Positions 22,258-33,060 of a stretch of 64,000 nt of DNA are shown here, piece after piece. The position numbers and the translations under genes are program-made. Below the pieces are notes generated by a model. That model was given only the letters and a program-made list of their open reading frames with translations. It was not told where the DNA came from and did not search any database. Each line of letters opens with the position of its first letter. Position 1 is the stretch's first letter. The DNA is from Kingdonia uniflora (Eukaryota > Streptophyta > Magnoliopsida > Ranunculales > Circaeasteraceae), in contig JACGCM010000393.1 of the NCBI GenBank assembly GCA_014058105.1, positions 570,899-634,898 on the forward strand. Reading direction: 5' to 3'.

Positions 22258-22688
22258 ATGGGTTCCATATCAAATTTGGCAATCGTATACATAATCTTGC
22301 TTATAGCAACGGCCTTAACCGCTGTTTCAGCCACTGGGAGCATTTTCAATGTTATGGACTACGGTGTAAAAGCCGATGCTAATTCAGATAATGTCCCGGT
22401 ATGAATTTTCTTTTTTGCTATGATGATACATTTTGGAAGCCAGATTTTAATATCCGTAATTTGTGCAGGGGTTCTTAAAAGCGTGGACAGAGGCATGCGC
22501 GGCCGCCGGGGCTGAGGTTAAAGTACTGGTACCAAAGGGAGACTATGGGATGGGTCCAGTGGTATTCGAAGGCCCATGCAAGGCCTCAATTATCCATTTT
22601 GAACTTCAGGGAACATTGAAGGCTTCAACTGACCTTAGTAAGTTCAAAAAAGATGGTTGGATTTCATTTTATCGAATTACCGGATTCA
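22258..22688 (+). pseudogene. Exopolygalacturonase, 3'-truncated duplicate
   Basis: Exon 1 (22258-22398) encodes a signal-peptide-like N-terminus and SIFNVMDYGVKADANSDN. Exon 2 begins at 22469 (GFLKAWTEACAAAGAEVK) and is cut at ITGFK near 22688. All GH28 catalytic motifs lie downstream in the intact paralogue (46312-47783) and are missing here. The join to a copia LTR occurs within ATTCAA, shared by both sides. It may still be transcribed from its copied promoter but cannot make an enzyme. Confidence 0.85.
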
Positions 22689-23415
22689 AAGAACGTTATG
22701 GACGTGAGACGTGATGATAACCGTTGTGTTTACATCTATAAATACCTTCCTTCCTCCTACTATCAAAACACAACACAAAACTACTGTTCATCGTCTTTTC
22801 TCTCTCTCTCTCAAAATGTTTCATACTTGAGGTGCAACTCATTCAGTTTTTTACGTAGACTTCCGGCGAAGCTACCGTATATGATCGTTGTATCCTGGGA
22901 GAGTACTTGAGATACTCTTTAAAGAGAGTACGACCCACGCCTCGAGCGCTAATCATCTTGTTACTCTTTCATATCAATCGTGGTTGCTGTTGTGAAGTTC
23001 GAAATTGTTGTTGTTGTTGTTATTTACTTGAGATTGAACCTCTTTGTTGCTTCGACATAACATTTGTGATATCGAACTTGTTGTTTTAAGTTACTGTAGT
23101 TGTTGTTATTCGAAGATACTGTAGCAGCTCGAAGTTACAGTAACAGATTGAAGTATTGTAGCAGCTCGAAGATACTGTAGCAGATCGAAGTACTGTAGTA
23201 GCTCGAAGATACTGTAGCAGATCGAAGTTATTGTAGTAGATCGAAGTTACTGTAGCTACTGTTCTGAATTACATAAAAGAAAAGGGAAAGCTTATTACAG
23301 GTTTCTTTACAAATTACTTCTACATTATGCATTTGCAACCAATGATGCAATTAACCATTGTCATCTCGATACCCAAGAGACTTCAGAATAACACCATGAA
23401 ACTGTAGTCCTTTCC
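22689..23415 (+). mobile_element. Copia LTR fragment plus flank, inverted copy of 30.65-31.43 kb
   Basis: Matches in reverse the LTR at 30738-31582 (from its GAACGTTATGGACGTGAGACG region to the ACTTCTACA end at 23324) and then the flank of that insertion, including TTATG (the CATAA target site). It therefore copies an insertion junction, not a fresh transposition. Contains the GATACTGTAGCAGCTCGAA minisatellite at about 23112-23260. Confidence 0.8.
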
Positions 23416-23524
23416 ATATCCAAGGGTCTACACGTAGTTGTTCTCTTGGGATTTGATGGCGAGAGGGGAAGTACCTCTTGGTTGCTAAGAAGAGAAATCA
23501 AGGTAGAGAGAAGATTGAAGGGTT
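23416..23524. repeat. Fragment shared with 54635-54722
   Basis: About 90 bp (CTCTTGGGATTTGATGG onward) is found again in the copia LTR region at 54638-54722. It is a repeat fragment without coding evidence. Confidence 0.5.
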
Positions 23525-23758
23525 TCAAAGGGTGGAGTGGAATCGATGCCTTGGTTTCCACTCTAATTTTTTTTGTAATTTGTTTCGTTCTTCTTTTTAT
23601 TTCAAAACCTACACAAACTCGTTGTTATTGGATAAAACTAGTAGCTCGAAGTATAATTCGTACCACAAGTCTCTTAGGATACGACTCTGCTTTCTTTTGT
23701 ACTCATCGGTACACCGTGCGCTTGCGGGTCTTTTAAGACGTCAGTTTATAATCGATCA
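23525..23758 (+). mobile_element. Athila LTR 3' fragment
   Basis: The last 230 bp of the LTR, ending AATCGATCA at 23758. It is followed by 23759-23950, which is the same flank that follows the LTR at 29236-30349. Thus 23525-23950 is a direct copy of about 30118-30541. Confidence 0.75.
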
Positions 23759-23967
23759 TTATTTGGTAGCTTACCATTTGTCGTTATTTTGGGCTTGAGA
23801 CACGTGTTTGTTTGGCTATGGAATGCGATATGAATCTAGATCAAGGTATGTCTAAACTTATTGATTATTTGTTTGCTAATGTATGTCACTGTTTACATGA
23901 GACTAGAGTTTTCTCATGAAGTAGGAGCTGTGAGACGTTGATAATGAACATGATCAATAACTGAGAC

Positions 23968-24325
23968 GTTTATGGGTAGCTCCCAATTACTAAATCTCTT
24001 GCATCTTTTGATGTATTGCATATGCCAGACCAAAGATATGCGATACGGGAACTCGTAATTTACTTTAATTATTTATGCTATCTAAATGGTTACAAAAGGT
24101 GGAGTGGAATCGATGCCTTGGTTTCCACTCCAATTTATCTTGTAATTTGTTTCGTTCTTCTTTTTATTTCAAAACCTACGCAAACTCGTTGTAATTGGAT
24201 AAAACTAGTAGCTCGAAGTATAATTTGCACCACAAGTCTCTTGGGATACGACTCCGCTTACCCTTGTACTTAACGATACACCATGCGCTTGCGAGTCATT
24301 TAAGATGTCAGTTTATAATCGATCA
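23968..24325 (+). mobile_element. Athila 5' LTR, 3' part
   Basis: The last 358 bp of the LTR, ending GATCA at 24325 and followed by a well-preserved PBS and leader. The first about 700 bp of the LTR are missing, apparently lost to the rearrangement that made 22689-23967. The intact equivalent is 58492-59574. Confidence 0.8.
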
Positions 24326-24331
24326 AGTTTT

Positions 24332-24349
24332 TGGCGCCGTTGTCGGGGA
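24332..24349 (+). promoter_or_regulatory. Athila PBS (tRNA-Asp type)
   Basis: TGGCGCCGTTGTCGGGGA, seven bases after the LTR end. It differs by one base from the TGGCGCCGTTGCCGGGGA site that I associate with Athila/Tat elements and tRNA-Asp. Confidence 0.8.
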
Positions 24350-24525
24350 CTTGCAAAGTTGCGTTTTATTTTAAGCCAATTTTTTTTGGATCCGGAAACA
24401 AAGTGATTGAGTGATTGGCTCAAACTCTCTTGGTGCTACAGTAACTGTGAAGTCTGTCCCTGAATGTTTCACCATTTTTGATCATCTATACTTCACAGTT
24501 GGGAAATACGTTTGCATTTGTTATG
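24350..24525 (+). mobile_element. Athila leader, breaks into host-derived DNA
   Basis: Matches the leader elsewhere up to AAATACGTTTGC. Other copies then read TACAAAAG, but here (and at 59763) ATTTGTTATGCAATTACTC follows. The same breakpoint in both copies shows that the junction was made once and then copied. Confidence 0.75.
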
Positions 24526-24853
24526 CAATTACTCAAAGCATGAACCCTAATTTATAGCTAATAATGATATTAAGTTGTGCACCCCTTGCCTCTTTTCGAC
24601 CACGATAGACTGAAGATGAAACGTGACTCAAATATATTAAGCTTAATTTACCCGTTTCTAATATATTAGAGCTTATAATTTACACCGGTAAAATTTCCAC
24701 TGCTATCGCTTTACCCGTTTCAAATATATTAAGCCAATGATATTTTCGCCTAAGACCAAATAGCTTATAACTTCAATGGTAGCTGCTTTCGCCTGCAGCT
24801 ACCATTGTAACTTCAATATTCATGGAACTTTCTCTGCAGGCCTCTATTCTAAG

Positions 24854-25030
24854 TTACATCTTATGCATGTTTGCTAACCAAGGGTTTAAGGCCTCTGTAG
24901 TAGGGGATGACTCAAATCCTATGATAATTCCATAACCAAGTTTCTTCAAGGGTTTAAGGCCATTAATGGTGCTTCTAGCTTCGGTTTGCTCATCCAAAGG
25001 TATACTTGCAATGCCTGACAGTTTGCTGAA
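24854..25030 (-). other. Minus-strand exon-like frame
   Basis: After an AG at about 25030 the minus strand reads KLSGIASIPLDEQTEA, GLKPLKKLGYG and ESSPTTEALNPWLANMHKM to a TAA at 24854. The composition is protein-like, but I do not recognise the family. Copy 2 (about 60090-60265) has small indels in it. Could be a last exon of another captured gene. Confidence 0.25.
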
Positions 25031-25356
25031 TTAAATTCCCAAATCGAAATCAAAAATAAAAATCTCAACTTTAATAAGTAAAAAAAAAAGCAATTCTAAT
25101 AAGTTTTTATTACTCTCATGTTGAGACATAAAATTCATGTTTTTTAGGTGAAAAATGTATGATTTTTACTGGATTGTACTGCTCATGGCACAGGCTCATG
25201 TCAAGGCAAGTTTCTTCGTATTGCTATATTTTTTCATTAAGAATAGATTTAGTAGTGCAAAATGCCTGAGTAAGTTATGTTTTGCTGGACTTACTCAACA
25301 TATAAACACGTCTATATCTTTTATTTTCTTAATTTGTTCCTTCGCGGACTGTTCTT

Positions 25357-26005
25357 ACAAGAGTAAATACTGTCACGAATGTGACCTACAAGGATGACCC
25401 TACAATTTTCGGTTGGGAATTGATGAACGAGCCACGATGCCTATCAGATCCATCTGGGGATAAGTTGCAGTTAAGATTCAAAACCTTTAACAGACTGTAT
25501 TAACTATCAAAGGCATCTTTGATTACTTATTTCCACTATTTTTGTAGGCATGGATTCAAGAAATGGCAATGCATGTCAAAAGCATGGGTAGGAAACACCT
25601 TTTAGGGATTGGATTAGAAGGATTCTATGGTCCCTCAACGCCTGACAAAGTTCAATATAACCCAAACACTTCTGCGCAACAAGTAGGAACTGACTTCAAC
25701 AGAAACCATCAAGCTTTTGGTATTGATTTTGCATCTGTTCACATTTACGCCGACTCCTGGTGAGAAAATATACATTTCTTTTTCGATGTTTGCGATAATA
25801 GCTTTACTTCTCCTATTAATGATTTATTTTTTGGAACTCTCTGAAGGATTTCTTCAACAATCTCCACTGACCACCTCCCATTCGTGAAATCATGGATGCA
25901 TGCCCACATCAACGATGCAGAAAAGATACTTAAGATGCCAGTCCTTTTTTCAAAGTTTGTTGTATCCACAAAAGACCCTGGATATAACTTAATGCAGAAT
26001 TCCAG
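25357..26005 (+). pseudogene. GH5 endo-beta-1,4-mannanase fragment, copy 1
   Basis: Three exons. 25357-25488 has [20 protein letters not shown], including the acid/base NEP motif. 25549-25758 has [19 protein letters not shown] and [18 protein letters not shown]. 25848-26005 has FVKSWMHAHINDAEKILKMP and SKFVVSTKDPGYN. The family carries TEFGVS at the last site, so the nucleophile Glu is Lys here. The first donor is CAG/TTAAG where CAG/GTAAG is expected. The N-terminal part (signal peptide, first strands) and C-terminal exon are missing. A dead fragment of a plant mannan endo-1,4-beta-mannosidase. Confidence 0.85.
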
Positions 26006-26524
26006 GTGTCTATTTTTCCATGTTTTTATTTTCTATATAAATTTCATGATTAATATGTTGGTTGAATATGGGAACATTGTGGTTAATGTTGCCTTATTAA
26101 ATATGTGAGTTTATATTAGAGAAGCTTAAAGATGATTTTGGTTTGGCTTTCAGTCGAGCCCTTTCTTTACAGAACAACTGACTACTTTTTAGGTATGGCT
26201 GGACCATGGATCTGAACATAAAAAATCACCAGAACAGTTGCCTATTGTTCTTCAGGTACTAACATTTTCTAAAAACCTTCAATTCAAAGGTATCTATTAT
26301 TGTGCATACACAAAATATTTAAAAACCTGTACTGTATATGAAAACATTTAGCAGACACTTGCATATGAAAACATTTAGTGGTCACTTGCATATGAAATTA
26401 AGCTGTCAACTCGACGCAGTTCTAGATCGTTCTATTATTAAAAAAAAAGTGTAAATGAAAACCAATGGTAGGATTGAATTGATACCAAATTTTTAATTTG
26501 TCTTTTCTCAGGATTTACTTAGTC

Positions 26525-26690
26525 AATGCCATCGACACTGGGCACTAGTACTTCTTGGGAGATTTTTTGATATGGGACCTTGGGCACCTTTCTTTCGACA
26601 TCTTCCATCTCGGAAGCGCCATTCTCTCCCTAAATGTACCTCTCTATGATTGGCCTGTTGTTATCGATGATTTTGCTAATTACATGTACA
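26525..26690 (+). other. Unrecognised exon-like segment
   Basis: One frame reads [20 protein letters not shown] and [20 protein letters not shown], then AG/GT at about 26692. The composition suggests a real coding exon, but I cannot place it in a family. It recurs at about 61740-61912 with indels. A TAG lies shortly upstream in the frame. Confidence 0.35.
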
Positions 26691-28154
26691 GGTTTGATCT
26701 CTTTCTCTGTAATAAGTTTTGAATTGGTGATGCTTTCTCCATTGATTTTAATTAAAAATTATTTTTTCTTAAAGCTCTTTTTATCATGACACCAAGATAT
26801 CTGATCGCTGCCTCAAAACTCGAATCCACTTATGTGAAGCCCATTTAAGTCGTCTAAACATCACTCACCTAGAAAGAGAGTGTTAGGCGCTTTTGAGCAG
26901 CTTATTGCATTTCTTAATAGAAAAGGTGCAATGGAGCTCTCTTAATACTGGATTGGGAACATGAAGGATAATTCAAAGCCAAACTCAGCTTACCTCTTAT
27001 AAATGTCACTGTCTTTACTTCTTTTTGGAGTAGATATCATGGTCAGACTGGCAGTTTTAGAATGAACATGATCAATAACTGTGATCCTACATGCTTAGAA
27101 ATTTGACACTTTTAGCCCACAACCGTCTGTCTAAGGTAGTGCATCAAACTGAAAAACTAAAACTGTAAAAAGTAAGACGTAAAAAATGAGACATGGCAAT
27201 TAATGAACTACATATAAAAAAACTGAATCTGTAAGGAATCAATGAATTGAAATGACTTGGAAGCCAAGCCCAATCCAGCTCTCTCTAACAAGTCGCAACA
27301 ACTTTTCTTTGAAGACTAAACCCCTCCCTGTTGAATCTTAGCCATTTCATCGTAAGAGCAATGCTCATTTCCCCAAGGAATCTCAAACCAAGAGCTCCAC
27401 CTTTCTTAGTCTATTTCAAAGAGAAGCACAAATCATTTTCTCATACTTGCTGCTAACCGCGAACGAGATTTGGAAAAGAGACAAAACTGGGAAACTCGAG
27501 AGAGTACTCATCGAAGTAGGCTCTCACTATTAGCAGGTGAGAAATCCCTCCAAATTTATGTATCAATTGTCATGTCCCCTAATACATAAAGGCAAGCCTC
27601 CTGAGTGTCTATCACACGCAATGCCAAAAATCTCCCTTGATTAGATTGATATGAATCCGGCAACTTCCATAAAGACAACCTCTAATAATAGACAAGTAGC
27701 ACATATGATGTAAAGAGTTGTACCATTTACATTATCAAAAGGATTCAGATCATCGTACTAACCGTGGGAATTTCAATCAATTCTAAGGTTCTCTCTCTCT
27801 ATGCCATAGCTAAGTTTGCTTAGTAATCCAGGATTTCGTTGCTCCTAATGATGTTTGATTGGTATAAATTCAATCATTATGTTTTACTATGATCTATCTC
27901 CTCTGGATTCAGATCTTCTCCTCTCAAATTCCACCATCCCCAATCCCTCTCTAGACATGTTTGCCTTGAATCGTCCAAACTTTTAATCTTCTCGTAAAAG
28001 GGTAATTGTATATTTGATAAACTTGGATGAGATTCGCATTGCATATCGGCAGGAATTGACATTAGAAGTTGTAACTCCTTGGTTTAGGTAAGCGGTTTCT
28101 TCAATATCCTTGGTTTAGGTAGCAAATATTACCCGCTGGACAATCTTACAGAAA

Positions 28155-28500
28155 ACAAAAGTGATAGCTTAAAAATTGATGTATTGGTTGGTATATGTTT
28201 TGGTTGGTATGTTACCTGCTTGATTTGTTATCTTAGCCTATATGGTATTTTATATGAGTTATTTGGTTCATTGTCATGGACAATCATGTTATTGGCACTT
28301 ATAGTTAGCTTTCTTTATAATTTTTTAGGGTAAAGAGTAAACGTCTCTCCCATAATTAACAACTCAGACGTGGACCTGTTCATTGCGGTAAGGATAGTAG
28401 TTGTTTAAAAGAGAAGAAAACCATGTTGTTTCTGAAAAGTTCACTGATACACTAGAGAAAATGAGGGTTTGAAATTCACTATATAAGTATGGGGCTTAAA
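28155..28500 (+). pseudogene. Two-TM protein exon, frameshifted copy
   Basis: Counterpart of the open exon at 63340-63650. About ten single- or two-base differences, mostly extra bases (e.g. TTATCTTAGCC versus TTATCTAGCC), break the frame. The 3' part shows LEKMRV-like codons before TGA. Confidence 0.45.
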
Positions 28501-29235
28501 ACTTTTCAAGCATGAATTCATGTATGTAGTCTTACACGGGAAACTTAGAAATGCGTGCTTTCCTATTGTGCACGAAGAGGGTATAAGATGATTAATGTAG
28601 GGGGCTACTTCCATCAGTTGTTGGGGTAACCCATGTTGCCATTACGTTTCCTATGTATGTGAACTCAAAATACTACTTGGCGAGAAGAGGTAAACCTACA
28701 ATAGATAAACTCATGCATGGAAAAGTTTGCATTGCCTTTTTATTATCTAAAATGGTTATATTGATGTTGTTGAGGGGCGATTGTACTTTAATTTATGGCT
28801 ATCACGATCCCTGTGCTTTCGTTAATTCCAATATGCTCTTGGTGTATTCACAAACCCAGCGGTGTGTGGGAGCGGATTCATTGCTCTTGGTGAGATGGTT
28901 GCTCCTTTAGACCAGAAACTTCTCTTCGTAGAATCCTTCTCAAGTGAGCCTTCATCTTCAGCTATTTGTATAGTTATTTTCTTTTGAACATATTGTTCGC
29001 TGTATAGATATTTATGGAATCCCTAATGTATCAAGGGTTTGTAAGTTCTCATCGAAGTTGATATTAAGCACTTCAAAAGATTGTACCATTATCTTCGTGT
29101 CTTTTCTATAACATTTAGCAAAATTGGGAACGCAATTTAGTAATGGCACAAGGGTCTTCCATGTAAATAATTTTATATCAGTTACCTTAATTTGTGGTTG
29201 TTTGCACTTTGAATCTATGATGGGGATTTTGTTGC

Positions 29236-30349
29236 TGATAGACACGTAATATTTACGTGTACAACTCCTAAATTTATATCTATCTAGTCATTTATTAAAT
29301 AAATGTGACACTAATAGTATTTTTGTTTGTATTTACAGAAATCGGTCACATGTTAAACAAGTTGTACATTTTTCCAGTTTTTAACGAAGAACAAGGGTGA
29401 TGCACTCAAACAATGATTCTAATTTGAAGTTGTCAACCAAAGGCCCATGCATGGAATCCCATTTAAGAGAATTAGATATAAATACTATTCTCATGAGTTA
29501 TAATATCTATGCATGATTTTAGGCATTGTTTAGGGGATTTTATATTAATGGTGATATTTAGTAACCCTTCATATACTCTATAAATAGGAGGGGAATTCCA
29601 CCCATGAGGGATCATTTTGGCGACTGTAAATCAAAGTTCATAGCAATAAAGTTTATTCTTTTTCTTTTTCTTTTTCTTTTCTTTTACTTTTTTTTGCAGT
29701 AATAGTAGTATGGCAATGATCAAAGAGATGAGTAGCTAATCTTCTTAGCCAAGGCTAGAGGAAGCTCCACCCACCTTAGTGTAGATTGTGCAGCTTAGTT
29801 AGAGTAATTATTTTTTCTTTATCCTGAAATATTGTATATTTGTATTCCTTCATCCTAGGCTTGACCATAGCTAGGATTAGGAGGAATAAAGAATATAAGT
29901 AACCATCTTGTTTGACCATAACAAGATAGGTTAGGAACATGGAGAAGAGAACATAATCCATGCTTATCAACCGGACCATGGTTGCATAAGTTGGTTTATG
30001 GGTAGCTCCCAATTACTAAATCTCTTGCATCTTTTGATGTATTGCATATGCCAGACCAAAGATATGCGATACGGGAACTCGTAATTTTTTTAATTATTTA
30101 TGCTATCTAACGGTTACAAAGGGTGGAGTGGAATCGATGCCTTGGTTTCCACTCCAATTTTTCTTGTAATTTGTTTCGTTCTTCTTTTTATTTCAAAACC
30201 TACACAAACTCTTTGTTATTGGATAAAACTAGTAGCTCGAAGTATAATTCACACCACAAGTCTCTTAGGATACGACCCCGCTTTCTTTTGTACTCATCGG
30301 TACACCGTGCGCTTGCGGGTCTTTTAAGACGTCAGTTTATAATCGATCA
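29236..30349 (+). mobile_element. Athila-type LTR D (3' of cargo element, or solo)
   Basis: TGATAGACA...AATCGATCA, 1114 bp. The TATA block CTATAAATAGGAGG is near 29577-29590. Left flank GTTGC, right flank TTATT: no target duplication, so it is not a simple solo LTR. It can be the 3' LTR of the element whose 5' LTR/PBS is at 23968-24349. The purine-rich GATGGGGA upstream (29217-29224) is not adjacent enough to be a convincing polypurine tract. Confidence 0.8.
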
Positions 30350-30737
30350 TTATTTGGTAGCCTACCATTTGTCGTTATTTTGGGCTTGAGACACGTGTTT
30401 GTTTGGCTATGGAATGCGATATGAATGTAGATCAAGGTATGTCTAAACTTATTGATGATTTGTTTGCTAATGTATGTCATTGTTTATATGAGATTAGAGT
30501 TTTCTCATGAAGTAGGAGCTGTGAGACGTTGATAATGAATATTATGTATTCGAAGAAGACTCGTTTGTAGCTCATAGCTATGGAGTACTTCATGTTCAGC
30601 TTGAAGGGTTGTGTTTACTTATGATGGCAAAGTAAGTTAGTGATATGGAAAGGACTACAGTTTCATGGTGTTATTCTGAAGTCTCTTGGGTATCGAGATG
30701 ACAATGGTTAATTGCATCATTGGTTGCAAAGGCATAA
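30350..30737 (+). mobile_element. Older copia remnant (left of nested copia)
   Basis: Joins 36976-37120 once the nested element 30738-36975 is removed (shared CATAA). That stretch ends in a polypurine tract and LTR at 37121. The first 190 bp are copied at 23759-23950. No clear pol motif is readable; probably the 3' end of an older copia element. Confidence 0.5.
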
Positions 30738-31582
30738 TGTAGAAGTTATTTGTAAAGAAAACCTGTAATAAGCTTTCCCTTTTCTTTTTTGTAATTCGGA
30801 ACAGTAGCTACAGTAACTTCGATCTACTACAATAACTTCGATCTGCTACAGTATCTTTGAGCTACTACAGTACTTCGATCTGCTACAATATCTTTGAGCT
30901 GCTACAATACTTCGATCTGCTACAATAACTTCGATCTGCTACAGTATCTTCGAGCTGCTACTGTAACTTCGAGGTGCTACAGTATCTTTGAATTACATCA
31001 GCTACAGTAACTTAAAAGAGCAAGTTCGATACCACAAATGTTAGGTCGAAGCAACAAAGAGATTCGATCTCAGGTAAACAGCAACAACAATAACAACAAT
31101 TTCGAACTTCGCAACAGCAACCACGATTGATCTGAAAGAGTAACAAGATGATTAGCGTTCGAGGCGTGGGTCGCACTCTCTTTAAAGAGTATCTCAAGTA
31201 CTCTCCCAGGATACAACGAGCATATACGGTAGCTTCGCCGGAAGTCTACGTAAAAAACTGAATGAGTTTGCACCTCAAGTATGAACTATTTTTAGAGAGA
31301 GAAAGAGAGAAGACGATGAACAATAGTTTTGTGTTTTGTTTTGATAGTCGGAGGAAGGAAGGTATTTATAGATGTAAACACAACGATTATCATCACGTCT
31401 CACGTCCATAACGTTCTTTGAATGCATGTGTTACTCCCTGATGATCAGGTCTTCTAAAGGAATAGCCGTTTGAAGAATGAAGTAGATAAAAGACCCACTT
31501 TAAATGATAACAATGGCCTCAATCCCATGTCCAAACTTAAGCCCAAGTCCAAGGTCAAATAAGTTTTTGAAATAACCCAACA
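30738..31582 (-). repeat. Copia 3' LTR with CTACAGTATCTTCGA minisatellite
   Basis: 845 bp. On minus it begins TGTTGGGTTATTT and ends ACTTCTACA. A minisatellite of alternating CTACAGTA and CTTCGATCTG/CTTCGAGCTG units fills 30803-31010; the 5' LTR has fewer units. A TATA on minus (TCTATAAATACC) lies near 31365-31376. Confidence 0.9.
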
Positions 31583-31597
31583 ATCCCCCACTTTTAA
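31583..31597 (-). promoter_or_regulatory. Copia polypurine tract
   Basis: On minus AAAAGTGGGGGAT directly precedes the 3' LTR start TGTTGGG. Positions 31598-32134, between it and RNase H, are noncoding tail. Confidence 0.7.
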
Positions 31598-32134
31598 AAA
31601 CTCTCCGAATGAGAAAAGAAACGAGATAACGGTTTTGATATATAGAGATGTACATAAGTTAAGGTGTCCTTAGACTTGAACCTTTACGTAGTGGATCATC
31701 TTCAACGTATAAGAATAATAAGTGATCAAAGTCTTGAACTCATTATTCGCTTTTACACAGTGAAGAAAGCCACATACAACCCTACCAGGTGCAATTCCTA
31801 AATGCTAGCACATTTTGGCCATGTGTTTAGTCCCAGTATAGGTGAAGGCTTTAGAGAAGTTAGCCTAATTTCACACAGGAAGCGGCCGCACTTCTATAAT
31901 CACCTTGGTGAGCCTATGAAGAGTGTTCTTGTAGCTAGACACCCCACTCAAAGAATGAGATATAAAACTTATTATAAGTTTAAGAAACTCAGCCTAGTAT
32001 TCGCTTCAAGATATCATGTATATTTACATTTATGTACAACGAGATGAACTCTGGAGTGACGAGCTCCTTATTTGCATGATTCTATATCACAGTGATTTGT
32101 TTTCCCCATTGAACCTATTTTTTGGGATTTCCAG

Positions 32135-32923
32135 TCATTTAAGTTGGGTTCCCACTACTTGTGATTCTATAACAGGCTTTAGCCCCATCCCTAAGGATTG
32201 GCTCCACACTTTGTCACGAGACAGTCCTTTCATCAAAGGATCTGCCAAGTTGTTTTCTAATCTTATAAAATCTACTGTAACAGTACAAGATGTGAGGTAA
32301 CCTCTCATCGTACTGTGCTTGCGACGTATCGCTAACTTCTTACCATTATAGTAATTGTTCTGTACTCTGGCTATTGCAGCGGTACTATCTGAGTGGATAA
32401 GTATCGGCGGTATAGGCCTACTCCATAAAGGAATATAAGACAAGAGGTCTTTCAACCAACTTACCTCCTCACTAGCTGCAGCTAGTGCTACTAACTCAGA
32501 CTCCATAGTCGACTGAGCTAAAATCATCTGTTTCTTGGATCTCCAAGAAACTTCCCCTCCAGCTATACTAAGCACGTATCCGCTGGTGGCTTTGGAATCA
32601 TCCGAAAATGAATTCCAATCTGCATCGCTAAATCCATCAAGGACCGCAGGAAACTTCTGATAGTGTAAACCCAAGTTTATGGTTTTTTTCAGGTACTGCA
32701 TAACTCGATCAATAGCACCCCAGTGCGCCAAACTTGGTTTACTTGTAAATCTACCTAGAACCCCTGCAACATAAGCTATATCGGATCTAGTACAGTCCGT
32801 AGCGTAGCGAAGGCTACCAATAATAATTGCGTATTCTTTTTGTCTAACTGCCTCCCCCAAGTTCTTTAGAAGTTTAACTTGTGGATCACAAGGAGTAATA
32901 CCAGTGTCTGTGCGTGTGATCAA
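32135..32923 (-). pseudogene. Copia RNase H and RT C-terminus
   Basis: Open minus frame with YAIIIGSLRYATDCTRSDIA, VMQYLKKTINLGLHY, GFSDADWNS (first catalytic Asp), STMESELVALAAASEE (catalytic Glu), IHSDSTAAIA (second Asp), ENNLADPLMKGL and a stop at 32135. The domain itself is intact. It is cut off from the RT core by the tandem duplication at 32894-33060. Confidence 0.9.
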
Positions 32924-33060
32924 AATATTTGTACTTCTTCAAGATCTTCTCAATATAATGAGATTGATCAAGAGTAATACTAGTGTTTGTGCATGTGATC
33001 AAAATATTTGTACTTCTTCAAGATCTTCTCAATGTAATGAGATTGATAAAGAGTAATACC
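32894..33060. repeat. 79-bp tandem duplication in copia pol
   Basis: The unit starting AGTAATAC(C/T)AGTGT occurs at 32894, 32973 and, as the native partial copy, 33052. 79 bp shifts the frame, separating the RT core from RNase H. Confidence 0.85.

Larger units (their letters stand above)
24526..29235 (+). other. Host-derived segment inside Athila-type element (cargo, copy 1)
   Basis: 4.7 kb between an Athila leader and a same-orientation LTR at 29236. It holds mannanase exons (25357-26005), other exon-like pieces (24854-25030 minus; 26525-26690; 28160-28500) and noncoding DNA, and no gag or pol. Near-identical to 59764-64000. 27100-28150 and 28500-29235 contain no exon I can defend. Either a captured gene segment or a host locus duplicated along with a flanking LTR. 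Confidence 0.65.

Noticed and set aside
23446..23798. Frames of 96 and 106 codons
   Set aside because: They lie on Athila LTR 3' sequence; the same frames appear in every LTR copy, as at 30100-30389 and 53031-53259.
29236..30349. Simple solo LTR
   Set aside because: The flanks (GTTGC, TTATT) do not match, unlike the solo LTR at 53009-54116.
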